Shown: positions 47,825-58,200 of the stretch, piece by piece
Layout: each line of letters opens with the position of its first letter
Position numbering within the stretch: the first letter of the stretch is position 1
Assembly (NCBI GenBank): GCA_015039315.1
Contig: WIDE01000009.1
Span: forward strand, 515,573-579,572
Length of the DNA: 64,000 nt
Direction: 5' to 3'
Source of the DNA: Clavulina sp. PMI_390
Taxonomy: Eukaryota > Basidiomycota > Agaricomycetes > Cantharellales > Hydnaceae
Position numbers and translations under genes: made by a program
The notes under the pieces: model-generated
Seen by the model: only the letters and a program-made list of their open reading frames with translations
What the model was told of the DNA's origin: nothing
The model's database searches: none

Positions 47825-49367
47825 TTACGTGTTGAACTCGTGCATGTCGGCGAGTTCGAACGACGGTTCCAAGCGGGAGAATTCGCCCCCAAACGATAAG
47901 CGCCCCGGATAAGCGGACGCGAGCCTCTTGAAAGGCTGCACCTTGCCCTCTGCCTCGTCCGCCCGGCGCATCAACTCCACACGAAGCGAGTGACGAAGTT
48001 GTAACACGTTCTCAATAAGGGAGACCACATCAACTTCCGGCTGACCTCTCCTCGAGAATGAAGGGCTGGCGATGTGCAGACGAAGGAACGTAAGCATCGT
48101 GCAAACTCGGGCTCCTTGTCCTGAAGGAGAGTTGGTCATATCCTGGCCTAGGACGGTCAATACTTGCGCTCCACTCTGAGCTATGACCCCAACAACTGAT
48201 ATCGCCTCTAGAGAAGGGGTGCTGGACAATAGTTCGAGGATTTGTGTGGTGGTGATGTTTTCCCAAGCAAGAGTGAGCGTGACGAGGGAAAGTAGTCCAT
48301 GTTCCTTGATGCCGAACGGCGCCCCAGCACCACCGGAAGACTTGGGAACGTCAACCTTGAGCAAAAGGTGCTTTATGTTGGCCTGTGAGGCCAATAGAAG
48401 GAAAATTTTTGCTTTCGCGATGCGACTGTATTGACATACGACTAACCTGGAATATATTTCTGTTGGAATGTGAGCCCTCCCAGCATAATACAAGGCTCAG
48501 TTCTTGTAGGAGTGGAAGGGTCAAGCATTGATCTAATATGGTCTCAATGTTTTCCCATTCATTCTCGTCTATCAGGAACTGGCGTAGTGACAGATTGCTG
48601 CGAAGTGGGACAAGTTTTGAACCATGTGGCGGCAACGGAGAATCAAACATAGCGGTAAGATCATTATCATGCAACTCATGACCACGGAAAATAAGACCCT
48701 CTAGCACCAGATCTCGCTTTGGGGGTTCCATTTTCCGGAGCTTGAGATGCTTTAATCGTGGAAAGGACACAAAGGGGGTATACTGGGCCATGCCATCGAG
48801 ATCCAAATGAGAAAGGGATGGCAATGACAAGGTGCTGCCGTTCCATGGCAGTGATAGAGCTCCTTGAATGGAGAGTGATCGAATACGGCGGGAATTTTGC
48901 ATGAGATCATGGACAATTTGGGCCAGGCGAGGGGAAGAGTGGGGTGGCTTGTAGACCTGCAGCGAATCAAATTTATTCTGCGTCCCGGACGCGGTTCTGA
49001 TGACAACATAAATAGGCACGGCCTTGGAGCGCGCGAGAAAGGTCTTGAACCGATCGTAAAGGCGGTCGAATCGGGCGAGGGACTCCTTGCTCCAATCAGA
49101 TTCATTCTTGGCATGTTGAGCAAAGTCAACCAGGGTGTTGCCATCTCCAAGCTCTACTAGTGCCCAGCAGCTCGGAGAGGCGAGAGTAACTTCTTTCCAT
49201 TGTTTTGACACAAGTAGCAAGGTAGCCAAGGTGCTACGAACTTGTTTCGCGATAGGGGGATTGGCGAACTCCCAGAGCAGGTGGAAAGCTGGGAGAGAAT
49301 GCTGAAAGATATCGGAGAGAATTTCTGTGGGGATACTGTGGATGTTTGGGGAAGAATGATGAGGCAT
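47825..49367 (-). CDS. F-box-like leucine-rich protein, tandem copy 1 (intact)
   Basis: Two exons (48447-49367, 47825-48382) give 492 residues. The N-terminus (SIPTEILSDIFQHSLP...) followed by LLLVSKQWKEVTLASPSCWA has the F-box pattern of SCF ubiquitin-ligase adaptors; the remainder is a variable Leu-rich region (SLPSLSHLDLDGMA, FPRLKHLKLRKM, LPLLQELSLVL, LLSLVTLTLAWENITTTQIL) of degenerate LRR type. Such genes are very numerous in Agaricomycetes and evolve fast, and target proteins are unknown. The intron (48383-48446, 64 nt) has donor GTTAGT and acceptor CTCACAG and keeps the frame from NIFQ to ANIKHLLLK. The corresponding segment of copy 2 is 63 nt and is read through as coding sequence. 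Confidence 0.87.
48383..48446 (-). other. Intron of F-box copy 1 (64 nt), coding in copy 2
   Basis: GTTAGT to CTCACAG. Aligned to copy 2 (50504-50566, 63 nt) the segment is clearly homologous, but the donor there reads GTTGGC and the acceptor site has become CTCGG, so no splice signal remains. Confidence 0.85.
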
Positions 49368-49945
49368 AGAGAGCGAATCGATGTTTCTAATTTTGCAACG
49401 TGAGTTGTTGTTCGAGCTGTCAAGGAAAACTATCAATCGATCTTGTTATATCATGCAGGTAACGGGCCAACCTTACGCGCGGAAAATAGAGGTTATCACG
49501 GTGTTTGTAGTATGTCTGACGCGAATGAGGTGAAGTCTCGGGAGTGCCAGAAACGGTCAACCAGGGTGTCTCAGTCTGTCTCACTGAATTGTGCGAACCC
49601 CCGTCCCGGCCCAAACACAACACCGTGACGTACATTGCTGCGCTCACTCTAGTCCTATCAATGCTGCTCACGGGCAATCAAAAGCGGAAATGTACCAACA
49701 ACTTGACAGGCCTGAGAATCAATAAGTTCCTTAGACCGGATTTCGATGAGCCCCTAGCCGGGCGGGGACAAGAAGGATAATTGGCGGGCGAGATATGCGA
49801 GCTCGTGTATGAATTTATGGTTATAGGTTTGATGGAATTGACCCACGATAGAGCAAAGTTCGTCGAGGGATGGGAAAGTCTGCGCGTGAAGTGTGGTGTC
49901 AGGGCCGCGGCCCCTGGCATCTTGTATAACCGGGTGGATGACCGA
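49368..49945. other. Spacer between F-box copies
   Basis: Holds the duplicated upstream region of copy 1 and the duplicated downstream region of copy 2. No separate gene is supported; the open frames are shadows. Confidence 0.5.
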
Positions 49946-51486
49946 CTATGTGCTGAACTCGTGCATGTCGGCAAGTTGGAACGATGGTTCCAAGCGGGAG
50001 AATTCACCCTCAAATGACAACCGGTCGGGATAGCCGGACGCAAGCTCCTTGAAGGGCTGCACCTTACTCTCTCCCTCCCCCGTTCGGCGCATTAGCTCCA
50101 CACAAAGCGAGTGACGGCACCGCAGCACATCCTCAAGAAGGGACACAACATCAACTCCGGGCTGACCTCTCCTCGAGAATGAAGGGCTTGCAATATAGAG
50201 ACGAAGGAATGTCAGGGTAGGGCAGACCAAAACACCTTGCACTGGAGAAAAGTTGGCGGCATCTTGGCCAAGGACCGCCAAGAGTTGCGCTCCACTCTGA
50301 ACTATGATGCCAACGACTGATATGGCTTGTAGGGAAGGGGCAGCGGACAATGTTTCGAGGATTTGCGCCCTGGCAATATTTTCCCAAGCAAGAGTAAGCG
50401 TGACGAGGGAAACGAGGCTATGGTTCCCTAGGTGGAACGACAGCCCAGCACCACCAGGAGATTTAGGAACTTTGACTGCCAGCAAAATGTGCTTCACATT
50501 GGTCCGAGTAGCCAGTAGAAGGAAATTCTCGGTTTCACGATACGTGTGTACGGACATACGGCCAACCTGGAGGATGTTGCTGTTGGAGGGTTCACCCTCC
50601 CAGCATGACACCAGGCTCAACTCTGGCAGAAGCGGGAGGGTGAGACACTGATCTAAGATGCTTTCAATATCTTCCCAGGCAGTTCCCTCTATTATGACTT
50701 TGCGGAGTGATAGATTGCTGAGGAGCGGGGCGAGTGTGGAGCCGTGTCGCGGTAGAGGAGAACCAGTAACAAGAGTAGGATCAGTGGCAAGCCAGTCCGG
50801 GCCGTGCAGAATAACATTCTCTATCGCCGCGTCCCGGCTTGGAGGTTTCATTCTCCAAAGCTTCAAATACTTCAATTGCGGAAAGGAGTGAAAGGGGGTA
50901 TATTGAGCGATACCATCGAGCTCCAAATGAGAAAGAGATGGCAATGACAAGGCATCGCCCATCCAGGGCAGTGATAGCGCTCCATGGATAGAGAGTGATC
51001 GAAAGCGGTAGGAGTTTTGCACGAGGTCATGGGCTATTTGGACTAGGCGAGGGGAAGCATGAGGTGATTTATGGTATTGCAACGACATGAAATCGTCGTG
51101 AGTCTCGGGTGCAGTTCTGATCACAACATATATCGGGGCGGCCTTGGAGCGAACAAGAAAAGTCTTAAATCGATTGTAGAGACGATCGAACCGGGCAACC
51201 GATTTCTCGCTCCAATCAACTTCGTTTTTGGCATGTTCGCCGAAGTCCACCAGAGGGTCTCCATCACCAAGCTCTACGAGTGCCCAGCACTCCGGAGAGG
51301 CAATGATAGCATCGCTCCATCTTTTTGAGACGAGTAACAAGATCGCAAGTGTTTTACGAACTTGTTTTGCAATTATAGGTCAGTGAACTCCCAGGCTACG
51401 TCAAAAGCTGGGAGTGAATGCTGTAAGATGTAGGATAGAATTTCCGTGGGGATGTTATGAATGTTTGGGGGAGAATACCGGAGCAT
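49946..51486 (-). pseudogene. F-box-like leucine-rich protein, tandem copy 2, probably disrupted near the N-terminus
   Basis: Paralogue of the preceding gene with over 60 percent identical residues across its length. The F-box start (51486, PNIHNIPTEILSYILQHSLP) is intact, but relative to copy 1 one base is missing between GGGAGTTC and AAACAAG (about 51375-51392). The frame from the start therefore ends at WEFTDL plus a stop. Downstream the original frame resumes (KQVRKTLAILLLVSKRWSDA) and stays open to 49946 with all LRR-like blocks, including PSLSHLELDGIAQYTPFHSF and LPLLPELSLVSCWEGEPSN. No GT-AG pair I tried bypasses the shift. It could be a sequencing error, a recent pseudogene, or a gene that starts at an internal ATG. 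The homologue of copy 1's intron is in frame here. Confidence 0.65.
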
Positions 51487-51750
51487 GAAGGGTAAACTGA
51501 TGGCTCAAATGCTGCAACGTGAAATGGTGGTTAAGCTATTAAGGAAGAGTATTAGCTGGTATTGTTATAACATTGGAGGTAACAGGTTGGATTCACATAC
51601 AGGAAATGAGGGCGCTATCAATCCCGACGACGTCTTCAACACGAATGAGGCGAGGACCCGGAAGCAAAGATAACTGATCGCGGTGCCTAACACCAGAAGC
51701 GTCCATGTCACTGAACTGTGTGAACTCGGCCTCGAGCCAAACATAAGGTC

Positions 51751-53036
51751 ATGGTCCAAACACTCCTCGTAGTTGGTGGGAACGGCTTCCTCGGTAAGCT
51801 ATCAGCCGGCTGGTCAAAGTCCCATACTGACACCTCTTTCAGGCTCAACAGTGTGCAGAACCGCTGTCAAAAGAGGATGGAAGGTCACTAGCATAAGGTG
51901 AGACAACGACTATTCACTACATTTCTGCAACTCACCAAAGTCTATATACCATGTAGCTCGTCAGGGAGACCTTTCCAAACTCCCAAGGGTCACTCTCCTG
52001 CATGGGTGTCCCAGGTACGTCGCATACCCACTAGACCTCGTCGTTCCGACTCTAAGTCTTTTTTTAGGTCGATTGGCGTGCTGCCTCAGCATTCGAGCCG
52101 CATATGTACAAGGATCTCCTGGCGGGAAGCTCAGCTGTTGTTCATTGCATAGGTACCCTGTTCGAGGACACATCATACAAGCAAGCAGTCCAGTCGGGCA
52201 ACCTGTCTAGACTCTTCAACGCGATGACGAGCCAGGCAAATCCTTTGAGATCAGGAACTTCTGAGTCATCGTATCAAAGACTCAATTATGAGAGTGGTGA
52301 GTCCTCACCCCGTTTTATTCTTGATGAAAAAACTCACTTGAGGCTCTTTAGCGATGACGGTTCTCGATACCTATCTCAAGGTCTCCTCGTCTGTCCCTAC
52401 GCAAAGGGCGTTCGTGTACATTTCAGCAGAAGATATCTTCGGCCCTCTCGTTCCCCGCGGATACATCAACTCGAAGCGAGCTGCGGAGCGAGATATCGCT
52501 TTGTCATGTCTTAATTCACCTGAAGCTGGGGTGCAACCAATATCACTACGACCAGGTACGTCTTGACGAATTCACCAATTCTAAAGGATAGGCAATTAAA
52601 TGGTGGTGTGCGTCACACAGGCTTGATGTATCATCCCCATCTACGGCCGCTTACAACGCCAATTGCCACTGTGCTCTCAGCCTCAGCGCAGGCGCACAAA
52701 TTTCTTGGCTCCAACTCCTTACCTCTTCCCACTCCCGCCGGATTCCTCAACACACTGGCATCGGTAATATCATTCCAGCGACCACAAACGGGTCATGGAG
52801 ATGCTCCTTTGCTGGAGACTCTTCGCTCATCAGCGAATGCACTCCAAATACCTCCCATGCATGTGGATCATGTTGGACTTGCAGCATGTCTTGCCATTGA
52901 AGATGCCGTTTCAGCAGCTCCTCCCAGTGATACAGACAACTCCTATCACACTATCTTGGGAGTGAGCGAGATGCGTGATATGATAGGTTGGAGTTGGGAT
53001 GAAGGCAGCCGTACAAGTGACCACTCATACTCGTGA
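51751..53036 (+). CDS. Coq11-like NAD(P)-binding protein (atypical SDR, mitochondrial)
   Basis: Six exons (51751-51793, 51843-51897, 51957-52014, 52068-52296, 52352-52555, 52621-53036) give 334 residues. The N-terminal nucleotide motif is LLVVGGNGFLGSTVCRTAVK, followed by the basic strand end KVTSISSSGRP. Further matches to the yeast Coq11 (YLR290C) protein are VDWRAASAFEPHMYKDLLAG, VVHCIGTLFED, TSQANPLRSG, AFVYISAEDIFGPLVPRGYI with NSKRAAE (the YxxxK-like position is replaced by YINSK) and SLRPGLMYHPHLRPL. Coq11 is associated with the coenzyme Q biosynthetic complex on the inner mitochondrial membrane in yeast. The family also includes complex I NDUFA9-like proteins, but the Coq11 match is closer. 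Start chosen because the Rossmann motif follows at once. Confidence 0.85.
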
Positions 53037-53250
53037 TTTATTCCTACTACCCGCTATCATATTGGACCCTAGGAGAACTGTAAACTGCCTACTCCAACTT
53101 CTATCTTTATATCCTAGTCCCACTTGGCGTAGTAACTTTTGTTCGCCGTGAAATGCAATCCCCGGTTCTGTCCGTTCACCCAAGCCGCCGGTATTTCCGG
53201 AATTTCCACCTCACATTCAATCCCGACTGAATCTGAGAAGGTTTCGATTC

Positions 53251-54977
53251 CTAAATTTCAATCGGAGTGTCCTGATCGAGGCGGCGTAGCCGTATGAAGG
53301 TGTCTGTACCATGGCCATGGAGGGACATTAATTCAAGGCTCCCCCCAAAGTACGTGGCATATAGGCGAGCCAGTGGCAGGCTGTTTGGGGAGGAGATACA
53401 TCGGCAGGCCGTTTGGCTGATCAGTATGATAATACCTCATGGTTGAAACCCTCTGCCCCAAGCGAAAGCTGCTGACTTACCCATAGCCAAATCCGGCGAT
53501 TGTGCCCATCCCGCTTTGCACACCTGCGGCAGTGATCTCCCCAAATATGCCTAGGTTCACACTATCCCCGTCGCCATTGCCGCCTATGGCAGCGGCTCCA
53601 CCGATATGTTGTGCAGCATAAGGCCCTCCTCCCGATTCGTCATCTTCCCCATCGACTGATGAAGATCTAGCGGTGGTGAAGGCGTATGAGAAGACTTTGG
53701 GGAGATGTGTCGGAGTAATCCCTCCGCCTTCATCTCTGATGCGAATGGATAGGTAATCTGACGATGGGGCTATGGTGACTTGCACAGGGGGAAGCGGAGC
53801 GGAGCCAGATCGCGCCCGCTCCGCAGTGGCTCGATAGGAGTTTTTCAAAATCTCTGTCAGGATGTACTCGATGTGAGCAGGGACATAGCTGTGATTGGGT
53901 AGGAGTAGTGCGCGGGCAGGGCAATTGCATGAGGCGTTTTGAGTGATCAGACGAGCGGCAAGCGTAAGGGACGGCAGGATGTTCCGCCATGCACGTTTGA
54001 GTTGAGAATTTGTTGAGCGGCGGGGGTGATTGATATTGAGAAGCTCACCCGAATCGCGCGTCTGGCACTCCATCGATCTGCACGGCAGGAGCGGCACCAA
54101 ACGTCGCCTCGCACATACCACCCACAAACTTGGCGCACATGCGCACCATGGAGGCAACGTCACAGTCGGGGTCCATGATCCCTGAGCGGTGTGCAGGCTC
54201 TCTAGACTCGGTTTGAGCACCCTGTGAGATGGCCACATATTGTTCAGCCATGAGGCGAATGCCAATACGGGAGGCAATAGTGTCATCCAAAAATGCAGCA
54301 ATTTGCGGCTCCTTCATGTATCGTGCGCACTCGGAGAACCTTTCCAGGGTGACAGAGAAGTCAGCCAAATTTGATCAACGGCGCGTCGCATAGGAAACAT
54401 CAAAATTCAGAGAGCGGCTCACCCTTTAGAGAGTGTCGGTATATCATTCGAATGGGCATGGATATGGGCCTCCAATCGAGTGGCGTAGGCCTCATTCTCG
54501 CTCTGGTTCGTGATCTTTGGTATTGAGGAAAGCTCATAAAAAGATGATTTATACAAGGAATGTACTCTTGCAATGAAGGGATTCGTCCCGCATATATAAG
54601 GCTATGACAGAAATTTCAAACGAGACACCACATCAGTCGATGGGGAAGATGTGCAAGTGTTGGGTGACGTGAAGTGAAGGAAGACGGACAAGTTTATCGA
54701 AGCGTTGAATCATCCTTGCCAGCCGACGAGGGATCTCTGACTGGACATTTGGAATGTAGAAACTCTCTAGTGCATCGGTGGGGGAAGTAGAATCCGGGGG
54801 GAAGAGTGAGGAAAGCGCAATGGGCCGTGGCTCAAGATGCGCATACGACTCGAGTAAATTAGACAGCTCAGATTTCGCGCAAGCGGGTGAAGACGCCGAA
54901 AAGAGTCGTTGTCGACATGAATTGATGGAGGAGAACGGCTGGCGGGGCGCCCTTTGTGCGCGAACAGCAGACCACAT
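53251..54977 (-). CDS. Mitochondrial pyruvate dehydrogenase kinase / branched-chain kinase family protein
   Basis: Serine kinase of the GHKL fold that phosphorylates and switches off a mitochondrial 2-oxo-acid dehydrogenase. The start at 54977 opens a basic, Ser-rich presequence ([20 protein letters not shown]). The N-terminal bundle includes [23 protein letters not shown]-domain motifs are [18 protein letters not shown] (N box), [12 protein letters not shown] (G1 box, Asp and three Gly) and, in the last exons, [20 protein letters not shown] (G2-type), ending [19 protein letters not shown] at 53251. A long Gly/Asp-rich insertion lies between G1 and G2 ([20 protein letters not shown]), as in the fungal Pkp2-type kinases. 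It is divergent from the P-type ATPase gene with 267 bases between starts. Whether it targets PDH or BCKDH cannot be read here. Confidence 0.92.
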
Positions 54978-55244
54978 ATCGTGGAGAACTGGTCACGTGC
55001 CCGCGGATTTGCGATTCTGGTGCCTGTATACGTGCGAGTGGTTTACGCCTTTGGCCCAAAAATAATGTATAGAGATCGGTTCAGTTACCGTAGCATTTGA
55101 GATCACGATTCCTGCTTCTTTTTCTTCGTTCGATTGAGCCGACCTCGCATGCTAAAAGGCGACTAAGACCCCCTCCAGCAACCTCAGGCTTTCCCCCTCC
55201 TCTCTCCTCCTCTCCAGCCCCCTCCATATTCCCCCCTTCTCCCC
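54978..55244. promoter_or_regulatory. Divergent promoter region of the mitochondrial kinase and the P-type ATPase
   Basis: 267 bases between opposite start codons; the ATPase side is CT-rich (55150-55240), a feature of strong fungal promoters. No specific element is identified. Confidence 0.5.
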
Positions 55245-58200
55245 ATGACCTCTGACGATCATCCCCCCGAAGTTCCTGCCTCCTCTGGCATCGAGGAGAG
55301 CTCTGTGCCCGCTCCTGCTCCCCAGATGCTCCCTCCCCCCACTGTCGAGGACGGCGTTGTAGAGGTCCCCCGGCAACCTACCATTGCCTTTGACAACACT
55401 CTGTCCCCCTCTGGGATCGATGAGAAACGCCAGCTCTCCAGGGCTGCGAACAAGAACCTCGAGATTCGCCGCGAACTCACCCAGGAGGATAAAGAGCTGT
55501 CTGCGGCCAACTATGAGCATCTCGACAAGAAGGACGACAAGGGAGACGGCGACGAGAATCTTGTCAATCAAGCCGATATCCGCGAGCATCAATACACCGC
55601 TGAACAACTCACCAAGATCCTTGACACGAGCTTCAACGCGAAGGCCCCCGCAACATCTGAAGGTCTCACGAGTGCAGTCGCGGCGGACCGACTTGCCAAG
55701 AATGGTTTGAACCGTTTGACGCCTCCAAAGAAACGTAGCGCTCTCCAAAAGGTGTGTTTCGTCCCCGTGTTCTTTATCACTCCCTCCCACTGAATCTGCT
55801 TCTCTAGTTCTTTGACTGTTTGCGAACCTTGTTCAACGTGCTGCTCATCTTTGCTGGTATTTTAGAGTATATCCTGCTCGGTGTTGACTTCAAGGTAAGA
55901 CCGAAGGGGTAGCCTCCTGGTCAACCGGGCTATTATCTGACGAGATGCTCTACTCCTGCAGAACAACAAGCAGAACGAGTACCTTGGGGGTGAGCACTAG
56001 TTTCTTCTCATTGCCCTACCTCCTATTGGTCATTTTCTTATGGTCACACGGCCTCCCATAGCTATCCTTATTGCTGTTGCCTTCCTCAACGCCTTCATCG
56101 AATGGTTCCAAATTCAGAAGTAGGTGTTATTTTTGCCAATCTAATTGTATACACTCCACTCGAGCGAGTGTGGCATCACACTACGTGCTGACATGTTGCG
56201 GGTCAGGTCGGAGGCCATTCTTGCCGGGTTTTTGGCCATGATTCCACCCTCATCCCATGTGGTGAGAGATGGAAAGCTTATCCAGGTTCCCGCAGAAACT
56301 CTGGTTGTCGGCGACATTATCTTCCTTCGTAACGGCGACAAAACTCCCGCAGATGCTGTCGTCATAGCGTCGACCGATCTCAAGGTGGATAACTCGAGTT
56401 TGACTGGAGAGTCGGAGCCACAGGAACGTTCTCCCAAGTTCACCGGCGACAAGGCCCGGGCTGTGGAGGCCACCAATTTGGTATTCAACTCTACTATGGT
56501 TGTGAGCGGAGAAGGATGGGGAGGTTCGTGAAATGACGGGTTCGCTGAATCTCTCACCCCGGGCACTGACTGTTCACGGGGATTTTAGTCGTCGTTCGCA
56601 CCGGCGATAGCACATTCATCGGTCAAATTGCCCACCTCACTGGCGGCGAGTCTGGCAATCGCAGCCCGCTCGCCATTGAGATTGATCACTTCGTTCACAT
56701 CATCTCTGGGATTGCAATCATCACTGCGAGTGAGTGCCTTCTTTTGTCTGCTTTCCAAATCGCGCGCGCATGTGAATAACATGATCTCCTAGTTATTTTC
56801 TTCATCGTTGGTATCACTACTGCGTACAAGGGCAAGGCTGCCTCAACAGTCACTTTCGCTGTATCTGTCCTAGTCGCTTGGGTAAGTATGTCATACATCG
56901 TCATCGGGTCGGGTTTTGATGTGTACATTGCCATAGATCCCGGAAGGTCTTCCAGCCACGGTCTGTCTCACGCTGAGATCTCTTTCAGTAGCCAAAATCC
57001 TGATATCACCCACTTGATCATAATAGGTCACCTTACTGTTGTCGATCGCGGCTCAGCGCATGGCCAAAGAGAATGTGCGTCATCGTTTCTTCTTGATGTT
57101 CCATTGACTGAATATATATGATCTACCAGGTTCTCGTCAAAGATCTGCAAGGCGTAGAAACTCTTGGCGCTCTGACCCTGCTCGCCACTGATAAGACTGG
57201 TACATTGACTCGTAACGAAATGACTGTTGGTCTCTTATCTCGTTGTTATCGGTTTACATCCACTCATGGCAGTTGGTTTGTGTAGGTAACGAATATTTGG
57301 AGCGGAGATCAGATGGTTTCTGCCTTCCAGGTCAGCCACATCTATCCCTACTGTTTTAGAGAATACTCAGCTCATCATACCATTGCCGTAGTCTAACAAC
57401 GACTCAGATGATACTCTCACATTCAATCCCGACCACGATGGCATGAAGGAGATGCTCTCTATTGCCCTTCTCAACTCTCGCGTCAAATTCAACCGCACCG
57501 ATGTTCCCTTCAGCGAGCGCGAGATCTTGGGTGATGCCACTGAGACAGGTCTGGCCAAGTTTGCAGCCCGGTTCGCCGGTGACTACGACAAAGCTATCGA
57601 GGCCAACCCAAAGGTGTTCGAGATCCCCTTCAACTCCACAAACAAATGGGCTCTTGTCGTTGTGCGTAGGCATCTCTTGCTGTTCCTTGATCTTTCGTCC
57701 CTCACCTCTCGTAACGCTCCCCCATCTATCCAGGTCGATAAGGAACACGAGAACGGTTCATTGACGTCCTATATCAAGGGTGCTCCCGAGCGTGTCTTGA
57801 GCAAGTGCACTCACTTCCTGCAAGAGAACCAAATCTGGCCGGTGACGGACGAGTTCAGGCAGCAATACGATGAGGCATACTCTGTGAGCAATACCTTCCT
57901 CGTTGCTTTTCGTCCCAGCCCTGACTCTATCCCCTAAAATAGTACATGGCGTCTCGTGGACATCGTGTCATTGGCTGCGCTCAACATCTCCTCCCTGGCG
58001 ATGAGTACCCCAAGGATTTCGTGTTCGCCAAGAACGGTGACAACTGCCCTACCGATGGTTACATTTTCGTTGGTCTTGTCTCGCTCGAGGATCCCCCTAA
58101 GCACGGAGTATGGGTCTTGTTTATCAGACCCGCCAAGTGGCTTGCTAATAGACTATCCTTCAGGTCCGAGAAGCTATCGGAACCCTCAGACAAGCTGGTA

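Larger units (their letters stand above)
47540..51745. repeat. Tandem segmental duplication containing both F-box copies (units about 47540-49650 and 49650-51745)
   Basis: Similarity extends past the coding regions. Downstream flanks share CAAAAGCGGAAA and AACTTGACA...CCTGAGAATC (near 47580-47625 and 49677-49720) and ATAATTGGCGG (47679 and 49778). Upstream flanks share GGTAACG/GGTAACA, ACGCGAATGAGG/ACACGAATGAGG and TCACTGAATTGTG/TCACTGAACTGTG blocks. Unit length is about 2.1 kb. Borders are approximate. Confidence 0.75.
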
